Of a DNA stretch of 64,000 nt, positions 1 through 8,081 are shown in pieces (the stretch's first letter is position 1; every line of letters starts with the position of its first letter). The stretch is from positions 57,997 through 121,996 of the forward strand of contig MVQL01000134.1 of assembly GCA_002067205.1 (NCBI GenBank). Reading direction: 5' to 3'. The DNA comes from Pelotomaculum sp. PtaB.Bin104. GTDB taxonomy: Bacteria; Bacillota; Desulfotomaculia; Desulfotomaculales; Pelotomaculaceae. A program made the translations under genes and the position numbers. Under the pieces are notes generated by a model that searched no databases, was not told the DNA's origin, and saw nothing but the letters and a program-made list of their open reading frames with translations.

Positions 1-47
1 CAAAGGATTTTAATAAAAAAATGTTGTAAACCTCTACAAAAAAACTA

Positions 48-110
48 AAAAGCAGGCCACACGAAGGACTCTGGAATTATTCAGGGAACAACGGGCGGCC
101 TGCTTTATTT
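48..110 (+). terminator. GC-rich hairpin with T-rich tail
   Basis: AAGCAGGCC near 50 pairs with GGCCTGCTT near 97-105, followed by TTATTTG. The loop is long (about 38 nt), so this is a long-range stem. The same stem and tail recur at 1828-1877, which suggests a repeated terminator or small structured RNA. No gene upstream of it is visible in the window. Confidence 0.45.
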
Positions 111-199
111 GTTTCACCAGCAGCCCGGACGATACTTTTTTATAAAAAAGGAAATAGGCCCAGATTATGCTTGAATTATTTGAGTTTTATTGAACATAC

Positions 200-610
200 T
201 ACAATTACAAGGGTTCGTAATGGCCGAGCCAAGGTTATTACAGGGTCTAAAGGCTCTGTAATAGCCGGCCAAAGGTTAATATTGGGTCAAAGGGCTCAAT
301 ATTAGCCGGCGGGCAGATTGGTCAGTGTTCTGGCAGGCTTGATTATAGTCAATTTGGATTATAATCAGGTCGCAAAGGATGCTGATCAGTCGAGCTAAGA
401 TTATTATGGATGCCGACACATCTGAAAACTTTAGACTAGTTTATTTTGTATGAGGTTTATAACGGTTGAGAGATCGTTATAAGCTTCTAAGGTATCCATA
501 ATAGTCGAGCAAAGGTTATTACGGTTGTCGTAATGGTTTATGGCAGTCGAAAGATTGTCATGAGCTGCGTAGATATTCGTAATAGCTGTAGTGAAGGTCA
601 TCACGGGCTT
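200..610. repeat. Degenerate ~40-bp tandem repeat array with hairpins
   Basis: About ten imperfect copies of a unit of roughly 40 bp can be aligned. On the minus strand the core resembles AATAACCTT-GCTCGACTATTA. Many neighbouring units form hairpins on the plus strand, for example GGTTATTACAG with CTGTAATAGCC (about 234-275), GGTTAATATTG with CAATATTAGCC (about 273-306), and GATTATTATGGATGCC with GGTATCCATAATAGTC. A 97-residue minus frame (431-724) runs through part of the array with a 13-14 residue period, but the whole array is not open in any frame. It may be a decayed repeat gene or a structured non-coding element. Confidence 0.6.
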
Positions 611-619
611 TTCAAAAGA

Positions 620-649
620 GAAACCTTCCTCTTGATTGAGGAAGGTTTC
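620..649. terminator. Palindromic hairpin, copy 1
   Basis: GAAACCTTCCTC and GAGGAAGGTTTC form a 12-bp perfect stem with a 6-nt loop. A near-identical element lies at 2271-2300. The stem is symmetrical and T/A flanked, so it could terminate transcription in either direction. Confidence 0.5.
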
Positions 650-825
650 TTGTTTCATAAACGCAGCGCCAAGTGCAAGTACATATTCCTCATTGGTAAA
701 CAAGTGATGTTGAATAAATTCCATCAGAGCAACAATTAAGCATCAATCGATGTGCTGTCATCTGCTGCCAGGTTAGTATGTGTAGGTCTGCTGATTTAGG
801 TAGATACTATCATTAGCTTTGTCCT

Positions 826-1506
826 TTAATCTCTTTTTAGATCAATGTACAGACTCCCGTTTGTAGACAAGGAGGCTAGCAGCACATCCTCCATTTTGTC
901 TATTTTTTTGGAAGCTAATTCATTAAAGAGCCACTCATGAGTAAGCCGGTTTTGTTTTAAATTGTCTTCTATAATTTTCCCGTCCTTTATAATTTCAGAA
1001 GCCAGCCCCTTATAATTAGTATTAATTCCTAAATCTTCAGGTGTTAAAGCCAATTTCTGACTTTTTTTGAGCACACTTAGTTCACCGTTGGGTTCAAGGA
1101 TTGCAAATTCAACTTCACTTAAGTCAAAAACATTTTTTGTCCTAAGCTGCATTAACAATTGATCAAGGTGATAACGGGCTTTTCTCATATTATCTTCCAT
1201 GATTTTACCGTTCTGAATAATGATCACCGGATTACCTTGAATGAGCTTTCTGGCAGGAGCACTTTTTACAGTGAGATATCCTGTTAAAACTACGGCCATT
1301 GTCAAAACTACAGGGCTTAAAAGAACATAGAACCCCTTTAATTCACTGGTGATAAAAGTAGCGGCGATTGTGCCAATAGTGATCGTGACTACAAAATCAA
1401 AAAAGGTTAATTGAGATAATAACTTGTAACCGATGATCCTGGCCAAAGAAATTAATAGTACGAAAACAATTAGGGAATATAAAAAGGTCTTTGCTATTTC
1501 CGTCAT
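826..1506 (-). CDS. DUF421 (YetF/YrbG-type) membrane protein
   Basis: The 226-residue protein has three hydrophobic segments in its first ~85 residues, then a soluble domain containing GNPVIIIQNGKI and a later second half-domain with DGKIIEDNLKQNRLT. This is the DUF421 architecture: N-terminal membrane helices plus a C-terminal tandem-fold cytoplasmic domain. Family members such as YetF occur in Bacillus, and relatives have been linked to spore membrane properties; the role here is inference. The ATG at 1506 is preceded by AGAAGGGGG about nine bases upstream. It appears monocistronic. Family assignment is firm; function is not known. Confidence 0.85.
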   Translation of the reverse strand: MTEIAKTFLYSLIVFVLLISLARIIGYKLLSQLTFFDFVVTITIGTIAATFITSELKGFYVLLSPVVLTMAVVLTGYLTVKSAPARKLIQGNPVIIIQNGKIMEDNMRKARYHLDQLLMQLRTKNVFDLSEVEFAILEPNGELSVLKKSQKLALTPEDLGINTNYKGLASEIIKDGKIIEDNLKQNRLTHEWLFNELASKKIDKMEDVLLASLSTNGSLYIDLKRD

Positions 1507-1679
1507 AATGGTTACCCCCTTCTTGTTCTTAATATCAACAATTTGTAGGTATTCTATGCTAATGAAGCCATAGTTTCAGGCGGCCAGCCATTATCTTCAA
1601 CGATTTTTATCTTAGGAATCCGGCTAAAATAAAATTAGCAGTAAAAAAATTTAAAATTTAAAGAAGGAGGGGGAACAAA

Positions 1680-1823
1680 ATAAGCAAGTTAAAAGTCAAA
1701 AGCAAAGCTTTAAACAAAAATCAAAATAATTACGATGACTTAACGCTGCAAACCTGTATGGATAAGGGTACATGTGCATGTGTTGATAAGACTGAAAAAA
1801 ATATAAGTAAGGAATTAAAATAG
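1680..1823 (+). CDS. Small Cys-containing peptide with apparent ATA start
   Basis: A 47-codon frame runs from ATA at 1680 to TAG at 1821-1823. An excellent ribosome site (AGGAGGGGG, 1665-1673) sits six bases before the ATA. An in-frame TAA at 1659-1661 rules out a longer N-terminus, and there is no ATG, GTG or TTG until ATG at 1758. The peptide is Lys/Asn-rich with a C-terminal motif TCMDKGTCACVDK. I do not recognise the family. Two more tiny genes follow at 1920 and 2093. Either it uses a non-canonical start or the ATA is a mutated/miscalled ATG. Confidence 0.5.
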   Translation: MSKLKVKSKALNKNQNNYDDLTLQTCMDKGTCACVDKTEKNISKELK

Positions 1824-1827
1824 CCAT

Positions 1828-1877
1828 AAAGCAGGCCGTTCTGGATCCCACAAAGGGTAACGTGCCTGCTTTATTTG
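1828..1877 (+). terminator. Hairpin with TTTATTTG tail, copy 2
   Basis: AAAGCAGGC pairs with GCCTGCTTT (1864-1872), followed by ATTTG. It closely matches the 48-110 element in both arms and tail while the loops differ. It directly follows the small gene ending at 1823, which fits a terminator. Confidence 0.55.
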
Positions 1878-1919
1878 TAGTAGATCAGTGGTATAAAACT
1901 AAAGACGGGAGCAACTAAA

Positions 1920-2096
1920 ATGTCGAAAAATAAACCTGCTCGGGGTAATAAAATCCATGAACCACTAAGTTCCTATTACCCGTCCCCATTTAAACTTGAC
2001 GAACCGACTATTCAAAACTTTCCACCTCCATATTATGGACATGGTGCTGTTTATGTAAGCAAAGAAGAAAAGATGAAAGAGGATCAACAGAAATGA
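1920..2096 (+). CDS. Small hypothetical protein, 58 aa
   Basis: ATG at 1920 with GACGGGAG about nine bases upstream opens a 58-codon frame ending in TGA at 2094-2096. The product begins MSKNKPARGNKIHEP and has a Pro/Tyr-rich middle (NFPPPYYGHGAVYV) and a charged tail. There are no membrane segments. The stop overlaps the start of the next small gene in an ATGA arrangement, strong evidence for translational coupling and for both being real. The family is not recognised. Confidence 0.6.
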   Translation: MSKNKPARGNKIHEPLSSYYPSPFKLDEPTIQNFPPPYYGHGAVYVSKEEKMKEDQQK

Positions 2097-2245
2097 CGAA
2101 ATGCCCTTTCACGAAAAGAAATAATCTTAAAAAAGACAAGGCCATGAACGAGATTAGCTCCGAGTTGACTTGTGAAAATAGTATTTTTAACAAGGGAAAC
2201 CCCAATGACCATAAAAATATAGTTAAAAATTCCCTGCAGCCTTAA
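2093..2245 (+). CDS. Small hypothetical protein, 50 aa
   Basis: The frame starts at ATG 2093-2095, overlapping the preceding stop (ATGA), and ends at TAA 2243-2245. The product is polar, begins MTKCPFTKRNNLKKDK and contains two cysteines. No domain is recognised. A 10-bp-stem hairpin at 2271-2300 lies just downstream, so this is probably the last gene of a three-gene micro-operon (1680-2245). Confidence 0.5.
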   Translation: MTKCPFTKRNNLKKDKAMNEISSELTCENSIFNKGNPNDHKNIVKNSLQP

Positions 2246-2270
2246 TTTTCTCATAGCAATCTAAAGATAA

Positions 2271-2300
2271 GAAACCTTCCTCTTCATTGGGGAAGGTTTC
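2271..2300. terminator. Palindromic hairpin, copy 2
   Basis: GAAACCTTCC pairs with GGAAGGTTTC around a short loop and is followed by TTGATTTTG. It is nearly identical to the 620-649 hairpin and sits directly after the small-gene cluster. Confidence 0.55.
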
Positions 2301-2438
2301 TTGATTTTGATCCATTTCTTGATTTTATCCAAAACATTGCGGCAATTTCTATTTACGTTTGGTTCTCAATAGCATTTTTGGGCAACAAATTCATATATAC
2401 TGGTAACAGAAATAGGTTTTATAAAAAATAATTGCTTT

Positions 2439-2951
2439 CTATTTTACTATCAGTACTGCGCAATTTGATTTAACTGTCACGTAATGAGATACACTGCCTA
2501 AAAATAATTTATCCAGGGGACCACGATTGCTACTACCCAAGGCAATAATATCAATTTTTTCCTGTTTAGCAAAATTAACAATCGATTCACCTGGTTTGCC
2601 ACCATATAGAACTTTAGTCTGAACTGGTACACCCGCAGTTTTTGCCTCGGCCGCAGCCTTTTCCAGTACTTTTTCATAGTCAATAATGGTATGTCTTTTC
2701 AGTGTCTCCATTATCTCGGACATAACTTCTGACGCTACTGCAATACCCTCTTCTTTTGCCCTAGCCTCAGCTTCTTCAAGGACTTTATGGTAATATCTGC
2801 GGGTTCTTTCATCAATAGTTTTTCCTGGCTTTTCCACTGAGGTAACCAGGTAAATCTCACCACAACCATTCTTTGCAATTTGAATGGCAGTTTGAAGTGC
2901 TCTCTGTGACTGTTCTTCAAAATCATATGCCACTAAAATTTTTTTAATCAT
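2439..2951 (-). CDS. Universal stress protein (UspA family)
   Basis: The protein starts IKKILVAYDFEEQSQRAL and ends with the nucleotide-binding signature GSSNRGPLDKLFLGSVS followed by a hydrophobic strand (CAVLIV), the ATP-binding-type Usp pattern. ATG at 2951 is preferred because GGGAGGTG lies just upstream; the longer GTG start overlaps that site. At 170 residues it is longer than the usual ~140: two related stretches, YHKVLEEAEARAKEEGIAV and DYEKVLEKAAAEAKTAGVP, lie in tandem (about residues 55-120), suggesting an internal duplication. Probably a cytoplasmic stress-linked nucleotide-binding protein. Confidence 0.9.
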   Translation of the reverse strand: MIKKILVAYDFEEQSQRALQTAIQIAKNGCGEIYLVTSVEKPGKTIDERTRRYYHKVLEEAEARAKEEGIAVASEVMSEIMETLKRHTIIDYEKVLEKAAAEAKTAGVPVQTKVLYGGKPGESIVNFAKQEKIDIIALGSSNRGPLDKLFLGSVSHYVTVKSNCAVLIVK

Positions 2952-3227
2952 AAACACCTCCCAAGAATGCTATTAATATTATTTCTTTTAGAAGACTTAA
3001 TTTCCTGCTTAATTCTGAATATTTTGTATACACTGTATACACTAGACGCTTTGCATTTCCGGTTTCATCCGTTTTCTCAGAGTGTCACAATGGGAGGTAT
3101 TTGAGCTATATAAATAATGACTTTTTGCCTGATGTTACTCATTAAAGATATAGATACATTAATTAAATTTGTTTCTAAATATCTAAAGTCTTAGGCGTGC
3201 CTATATTTATCTTGGGCTGCCAGCCTG

Positions 3228-4340
3228 TTATTTGATCGAAAGGATAAACGCTCCCGCAGCTACCGCTGTACCGATCACTCCAGCCACATTGGGTCCGATC
3301 GCATGCATGAGCAGGTAGTTCTGTGGGTTTGCCTGCATGCCCATGTTATGGACAACCCGGGCGGCCATCGGAACGGCTGACACCCCGGCGGCCCCGATCA
3401 ATGGATTAACCTTGTTTTTAGAAAAGACATTCATTAATTTAGCAATCAGCACCCCGCCGGCAGTAGCACAGGCAAAGGCCACCACCCCAAGAACAAAGAT
3501 GAATATCGTTCTTTGATTAAGAAAATTTTCAGCAGACATGGTCGAGCCCACGCCAACGCCCAGGATAATAGTGATGATATTCATCAGAGCATTGCGGGAC
3601 ACGCCGGCCAGCCTCTCAACTACCCCGGACTCCATGAACAGGTTGCCCAGCATAAACATGGCAATCAATGGTGCAGATGGTGGAACCAGCAAGATTATTA
3701 TAACAGAGGCGAGTAAGGGAAAGATTAGCTTTTCCATCTTGCTCACCGGCCGCATCTGGGTCATCACCATTTCCCGCTCCTTCTTAGTGGTGAACAGCCT
3801 GGCGACGGGCGGAATAATTATCGGCACCAGGGCCATGTAAGAGTAAGCCGCCACTGATACTGCCCCCATCAGGTGTGGGGCCAGGTTAGCAGACAGAAAG
3901 ATCGAGGTAGGCCCGTCAGCACCGCCGATAATGCCGATTGAGGCTGCCTCACCAATACTAAAGCCCAACAAAAGCGCAGTAAAAAAAGCGGCATAGACCC
4001 CTAGCTGGGCTGCAGCACCCAGGAGCAAGGTCTTAGGGTTGGCTATACACGGACCGAAATCGGTCATCGCCCCCAGACCCAGGAAAATAAGTGGCGGGAT
4101 TAGCTCATTAGCTATGCCGTACTGATAGAATATATAAAACAGCCCGCCTGGCTCAGTGAGCCCGGTCATAGGAAAGTTAGTGGCAAAAATCCCGAAGCTG
4201 ATTGGTACCAGCAGCAGGGGCTCTACTTCTTTAATAACAGCCAGATACATCAGAATTAAGGCAATCACCCACATTAATCCGATCTTCCAATTTAAGGACC
4301 ATATACCCAGCCCCTCTAAACCTTGAGAGAAATATTCCAT
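3228..4340 (-). CDS. Sodium-translocating decarboxylase, beta subunit
   Basis: This polytopic membrane protein matches the OadB/MmdB/GcdB family: long runs of hydrophobic helices with the conserved segments GIIGGADGPTSIF, FGPCIANPKTLLLGAAAQ and GAAGVSAVPMAARVV, the regions that carry the Na+ and proton sites. The family couples decarboxylation of a carboxybiotin intermediate to Na+ export. The frame is open to a GTG at 4379, but ATG 4340 has GGGGGT upstream and fits the family's start better. A gamma-like gene lies immediately upstream (4403-4576); no alpha/carboxyltransferase or biotin-carrier gene is in the window, so the substrate cannot be decided. Confidence 0.92.
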   Translation of the reverse strand: MEYFSQGLEGLGIWSLNWKIGLMWVIALILMYLAVIKEVEPLLLVPISFGIFATNFPMTGLTEPGGLFYIFYQYGIANELIPPLIFLGLGAMTDFGPCIANPKTLLLGAAAQLGVYAAFFTALLLGFSIGEAASIGIIGGADGPTSIFLSANLAPHLMGAVSVAAYSYMALVPIIIPPVARLFTTKKEREMVMTQMRPVSKMEKLIFPLLASVIIILLVPPSAPLIAMFMLGNLFMESGVVERLAGVSRNALMNIITIILGVGVGSTMSAENFLNQRTIFIFVLGVVAFACATAGGVLIAKLMNVFSKNKVNPLIGAAGVSAVPMAARVVHNMGMQANPQNYLLMHAIGPNVAGVIGTAVAAGAFILSIK

Positions 4341-4402
4341 ATAAAAATTTACCCCCATATCAATAAATGACGCTATCACATTACTTTATGTCGACGGGCA
4401 GT

Positions 4403-4576
4403 TCAGCTCCCACTATGACCTGTTTTCCCGCTTTCTCCCCACTGTCCTTTTCTAGACTGGCCCAAAAGATGTCCGGTGACACCAACTGCCAGACTGAGAA
4501 TGCCCAGGGCCAGAAAAACCGATATCACCCCCGTTAGGGCAACGAGCACAGCCTGCGTCCAATCCACTGCAACCAA
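4403..4576 (-). CDS. OadG-like gamma subunit, small membrane protein
   Basis: A 57-residue frame starts at TTG 4576 (seven bases after the AGGAGGT complement at 4584-4590) and ends at TGA 4403. It has one strong hydrophobic helix (VLVALTGVISVFLALGILSL) followed by a short polar, glycine-rich tail. Position directly ahead of the beta subunit and the single-helix-plus-tail layout fit the gamma (OadG) anchor of sodium-pump decarboxylases, which is usually somewhat longer. A TTG at 4579 is an alternative start. Assignment rests on context and topology, not on sequence identity. Confidence 0.6.
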   Translation of the reverse strand: MVAVDWTQAVLVALTGVISVFLALGILSLAVGVTGHLLGQSRKGQWGESGKTGHSGS

Positions 4577-4988
4577 CAACTACACCTCCTTTTTTAATGA
4601 ATCACTCCAGGATTATCTTGTCAACTAACAGCACCAAACTTGTTCTGGTGGTTTAATTTAATACCACCTCAAATTGGCACTTAGTTCAGCGATGTGCCGT
4701 CCTGCTGGAGAAGCTTACCTTAAGCTCTTCAATTATCCATGCTGATATTAATTATATCACAAAAATCAATACTTTTTGACTTATAGGCTGATACACCCTG
4801 GGAAATGGTCTTTTAGAAAGTACGGCTAGCAAAATGATAACACCGCTTTAGTTAGATAATCAAACAAATTATTACAAAATTTTGACTGGTTACATGAAGT
4901 CATTATCTTACACTGGTTTTTTATCTTCAAAGAATAAGATAAATTTAACATAAAGCCACTCGATATTCCCTGTCCCCGCCAGATTACA

Positions 4989-5021
4989 GCCTCCGGGAGT
5001 TGTCCCGGAGGCTCTTTTTTT
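4989..5021 (+). terminator. Strong Rho-independent terminator-like hairpin
   Basis: GCCTCCGGGA and TCCCGGAGGC form a 10-bp stem with a 4-nt loop, followed on the plus strand by CTCTTTTTTT. It touches the 3' end of the minus-strand spoVT gene but its T-run faces the plus direction; no plus-strand gene ends nearby. Confidence 0.6.
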
Positions 5022-5556
5022 AAAATGCTATTTGTTTCCCCAAAAACCCGGCAGCTGTCTCTGCCATTTTAAGTTCCAGCTGGCCCATTTGTTCATTGGG
5101 GTCATTTGACGCCAGAATTACGGATCCCTCAATCTCACCCTCCACAACGATTGGAGCCGTGATAACCGAATTGTAGGTAACAGATGCATCGGCGGTCAGG
5201 GCTAATGGTTGGGTGTGATGGGCAGCCTTTTTTCCTTCCAGAAGTTTTTCAATTTCCTGGTTTAGTTGTTTATTCAGCAGGCCCTTTTTCTCAGCACCGG
5301 CTACAGCGATAATATTATCATTATCTGCTATGCAAGCAATATGTCCTAGCGATTGATTCAACGCCTGGGCGTATTCATCCGCAAACGAACCTAGCTCTTT
5401 TACCGGCGAGTATTTTTTTAAAATAACCTCACCTGCTAAATCCGTAAAGATTTCAAAGGGTGAGTTTTGGTTAAGGCGCAGGTTTTTCCTTATTTCCATA
5501 GGTATGACAATTCTGCCCAGGTTATCTATCCGCCGAACAATACCTGTTGCTTTCAA
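5020..5556 (-). CDS. spoVT: Stage V sporulation protein T (AbrB/SpoVT family)
   Basis: The start is TTG at 5556, giving LKATGIVRRIDNLGRIVIP, the classic AbrB/SpoVT swapped-hairpin DNA-binding N-terminus; GGTGGTGG lies four bases upstream. The remaining ~125 residues form the GAF-like C-terminal domain (SLGHIACIADNDNIIAVAGA...GSVILASNDPNEQMGQLE). SpoVT is a forespore sigma-G co-regulator in Bacillus. The 178-residue length fits the family. The open frame extends upstream to 5652, but that stretch is unlike the family and is not needed. Confidence 0.9.
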   Translation of the reverse strand: MKATGIVRRIDNLGRIVIPMEIRKNLRLNQNSPFEIFTDLAGEVILKKYSPVKELGSFADEYAQALNQSLGHIACIADNDNIIAVAGAEKKGLLNKQLNQEIEKLLEGKKAAHHTQPLALTADASVTYNSVITAPIVVEGEIEGSVILASNDPNEQMGQLELKMAETAAGFLGKQIAF

Positions 5557-5635
5557 TTGACCACCACCATTATTTATATTCTGTGCTTTTATTTTGTGAA
5601 AATATAAAATTATTAACCATGGGATTATTAGGTAA

Positions 5636-5785
5636 TTATACTTTATCCTCATACATTAAATTCTTGAGCAGTATCCCTTGTGATATAAAAGAAATAAACA
5701 GGAAAATTAATAGAATCCACCATCCGGCCGATTCTAAGATGTCCGCCGGGACCATTAAGGTATAGCCCATATAAGCTAAAAGCAA
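5636..5785 (-). CDS. Possible small two-helix membrane protein
   Basis: A minus frame encodes LLLAYMGYTLMVP then a second hydrophobic run, WWILLIFLFISFISQGILL, and ends NLMYEDKV. AAGGAG lies just ahead of a TTG at 5785, though spacing is tight; ATG at 5770 is an alternative. It would be transcribed toward spoVT. The family is not recognised, and it may be a remnant. Confidence 0.3.
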   Translation of the reverse strand: MLLAYMGYTLMVPADILESAGWWILLIFLFISFISQGILLKNLMYEDKV

Positions 5786-5914
5786 TGCTCCTTGAAGAAT
5801 TTTAGTGAACCTGCAGCGAGGCAGACCCCGGGCGCATATAGTAAAGTACAAGGTGGTAAATGCCATGCACCCCGGCTGAAGCTAAAGTTGTTGCCGTTGA
5901 TCAAGGAGGGTAAA

Positions 5915-6088
5915 ATGGGCAAAAAATGGTACGCATCAAAAACTGTGTGGCTGAACCTGATCATGCTGGGCGGCGTATTTCTCCATGACCAATTCGGGCT
6001 TGATATCACGGAAGAGGAGCAGGGCGCCGTGATAGCGATAGTGAACCTAATCTTGCGCGCAATAACAAAAGAGCCTCTGCAGCCGTAA
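5915..6088 (+). CDS. Phage-related small membrane protein (holin-like)
   Basis: ATG at 5915 follows AAGGAGGG with five-base spacing. The 57-residue product reads KKWYASKTVWLNLIMLGGVF...EEEQGAVIAIVNLILRAITKEPL. The SKTVWLN start, single helix and LILRxITKEP ending are typical of small phage tail-end/lysis-region proteins from Firmicutes prophages. No other phage genes adjoin it, so it is probably an orphaned or domesticated prophage gene. A terminator follows directly. Role in lysis is inference. Confidence 0.65.
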   Translation: MGKKWYASKTVWLNLIMLGGVFLHDQFGLDITEEEQGAVIAIVNLILRAITKEPLQP

Positions 6089-6094
6089 CCCCCG

Positions 6095-6123
6095 GCCTCG
6101 CCTTTTGGCGAGGTTGTTTTTTC
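6095..6123 (+). terminator. Rho-independent terminator
   Basis: CCTCGCC and GGCGAGG pair around TTTT, followed by TTGTTTTTTCTT. It ends the small phage-like gene at 6088. Confidence 0.75.
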
Positions 6124-6201
6124 TTGGAGGAATTCTCGTATATGCAGTGAAATATGTATAGGAGTTAGCTATATTCCGATCATTTCTGGGAGCTTAACAC
6201 C

Positions 6202-7194
6202 ATGAAAAAGCTTTTTACCTTGCTGCTGACCATTATTCTAATCATGGTCTTCTACACTAAAGCATACCCTGCGCCTGAAAACAGAGCTGTATTCCAGCTG
6301 GGCAGCGATAAATACAGCGTAAACAGCCAGGAGCAGGTCATGGACACCATTTCTTTTCTCCATAACAACCGTGTCTTCGTTCCGGTCCGGTACCTGGCTT
6401 ATGCCTGCGGGATAGGTGATCAAGATATTTTATGGGACCCAGGCACTCAAACTATCACCTTAAAACTAAATAACAAGCGCCTTTTGCTGCAGGCAGGCAG
6501 CAGCCAACTGGTGATCAACAGGCGCCCGGTGGATATGGACACGGCCCCGTTAATGATGGCCGATAGAGTTTTTTTGCCGGCCCGCTGGATTGCCGAAGCC
6601 TGCAACTATCAAGTTGAATGGGACCAAAATAGCAAGGCGGTGTTGATTTACCCCCCGGGAGAGATCAAGCCGCTGCCACCGGAGCAACCAGCCGTCCTGC
6701 TGGTGAACAAAAACAATGTCCTTCCAGATGACTACCAGCCGGGCGCACTGGACGATTTCAACGGACAGCTGGTTGCCAGTGCGCTCAAGGATCCCCTCCG
6801 GACTATCTTCACAGCGGCCGGTGCACAGGGAATTAAGCTTGGCCTCAACTCCGGCTACCGGGATGCTAAAAGCCAAAAAATTATTTTTAACGAGCGAGTC
6901 AGCCAGTTAGGGCTAAAGCAAGCCCGGTCATTGGCGGCCCTGCCGGGTTACAGCGAACACCAAACCGGGCTGGCCGTTGACCTGGAGGGTGATTCCAGGG
7001 CTTACGCCTGGCTTAAAGCAAATTGCTGGAGTTACGGGTTTATTCTGCGCTATCCGCAGGGCGCTGAGCAAATCACCGGTTATGCCTATGAGCCCTGGCA
7101 CTTCCGCTATGTAGGCAGGCCAATTGCCTCCTTCATGCAGGCAAACGACCTCCAGACACTGGAGGAGTTTATGGATACTTATATTGGCGATTGA
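6202..7194 (+). CDS. Secreted D-Ala-D-Ala carboxypeptidase, VanY type, with stalk domain
   Basis: The 330-residue protein begins with a signal peptide (MKKLFTLLLTIILIMVFYT), then a copper-amine-oxidase N-terminal-like stalk domain (about residues 35-150, with VFVPVRYLAYACG and VFLPARWIAEACN repeats), then a VanY/peptidase M15B domain. The zinc-site motifs are visible: SGYRDAKSQ, GYSEHQTGLAVDLEG (His and Asp ligands, about 250-265) and EPWHFRYVG (His ligand). It should trim D-alanine from peptidoglycan stem peptides outside the membrane. No vancomycin-resistance genes adjoin it. It appears monocistronic. Confidence 0.9.
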   Translation: MKKLFTLLLTIILIMVFYTKAYPAPENRAVFQLGSDKYSVNSQEQVMDTISFLHNNRVFVPVRYLAYACGIGDQDILWDPGTQTITLKLNNKRLLLQAGSSQLVINRRPVDMDTAPLMMADRVFLPARWIAEACNYQVEWDQNSKAVLIYPPGEIKPLPPEQPAVLLVNKNNVLPDDYQPGALDDFNGQLVASALKDPLRTIFTAAGAQGIKLGLNSGYRDAKSQKIIFNERVSQLGLKQARSLAALPGYSEHQTGLAVDLEGDSRAYAWLKANCWSYGFILRYPQGAEQITGYAYEPWHFRYVGRPIASFMQANDLQTLEEFMDTYIGD

Positions 7195-7259
7195 ACAAAA
7201 GGATTACCTTTATTTTAAGCATCAGAAAACAGTGAGCTAAAGCTATCCTTCAGTTTAGC

Positions 7260-7777
7260 CTATAGGTTATCTGAAAAATTTATAGAAACATGCGTTGCGT
7301 CGCAAAAAGGCTTGTTGCTTGATTTGCCGCAGCGGCACAGGGTGACTTCCCCGCCGGGCAATCACTGGCAGCCTGGATCGCTTCTCTTCTGTTTTCCTCG
7401 CTATCCGATCTTCGGTCAGTTTCCACACGTTTCCTTTCTCCCTGTGACAGAAGCGGGCAAAAGCGCACCTGCGATCATCCAACAGATCTATAGCGGAACC
7501 CTCCATTAATTCGGCCCTGTCTTCATATTTGGCTCTTGATGCAGTTTCAGCGCCAATAAAACCGGCCTTTTCATGGGAACCATCACAAAATGGCGCATTT
7601 TTTGACTTACCGCAGCGGCAAATCGCATATTGACTGCGGCAGCTCACGTCCAGCTTTAAATTCATAACCACGTCCTTTAGGAACTATTATTTTCTCATAC
7701 AACGGCACATTACCCGATACAATATATGGGCCTGCCTTTATTATTTTTATTTTGCCAGTTTTGTTGGCGTTTTCCAT
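7260..7777 (-). pseudogene. CDGSH iron-sulfur protein, broken in three frames
   Basis: From ATG 7777 (GGAGG upstream) the protein MENANKTGKIKI...RELPQS is read in one frame. Near 7640 it shifts to QYAICRCGKSKNAPFCDGSH (first CDGSH zinc-finger-like 2Fe-2S motif) and AFARFCHREKGNVWKL. Near 7420 it shifts again to ENRREAIQAASDCPAG. About 60 residues expected in the family are then missing before VTLCRCGKSSNKPFCDATH (second motif), ending at TAG 7260 in the third frame. Three frames plus an internal deletion mean it is not a functional gene. The intact family binds 2Fe-2S clusters through C-X-C-X-X-[S/T]-X3-P-X-C-D-G-X-H. Confidence 0.85.
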
Positions 7778-8081
7778 GAAAACCTCCATCTCGCCGCAAG
7801 AGCGGCGATACAAATAGTAATGAAAACGGGAGGCAAGCCACCCCGGATTTGCGATAGAATGAGTCATAAGGAGAAGGCAAACTACAAAGCACGGGGAGGC
7901 GAGTAGTAGACTGTTCTTCTTTGACCCAAAACCGTATGAAAACCAGTGTAAGGACTGCCTTCCAAGCACAAATGAGTGGTTCCTCGAGACCGTACGCTAA
8001 TCATTGTTTTAACTCCTTGTTAAATGTGTGGCAGCCCAGTCACTGCCTTCTCCACACCATTTTTTAAGAGGAGGCAGTAGT

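Noticed and set aside
200..610. CRISPR array
   Set aside because: Units are contiguous and diverged, with no unique spacers and no cas genes.
431..724. 97-residue minus-strand frame across the repeat array
   Set aside because: Its C-terminal half is the repeat itself and its middle encodes both arms of the 620-649 hairpin; no ribosome site. Coding not supported.
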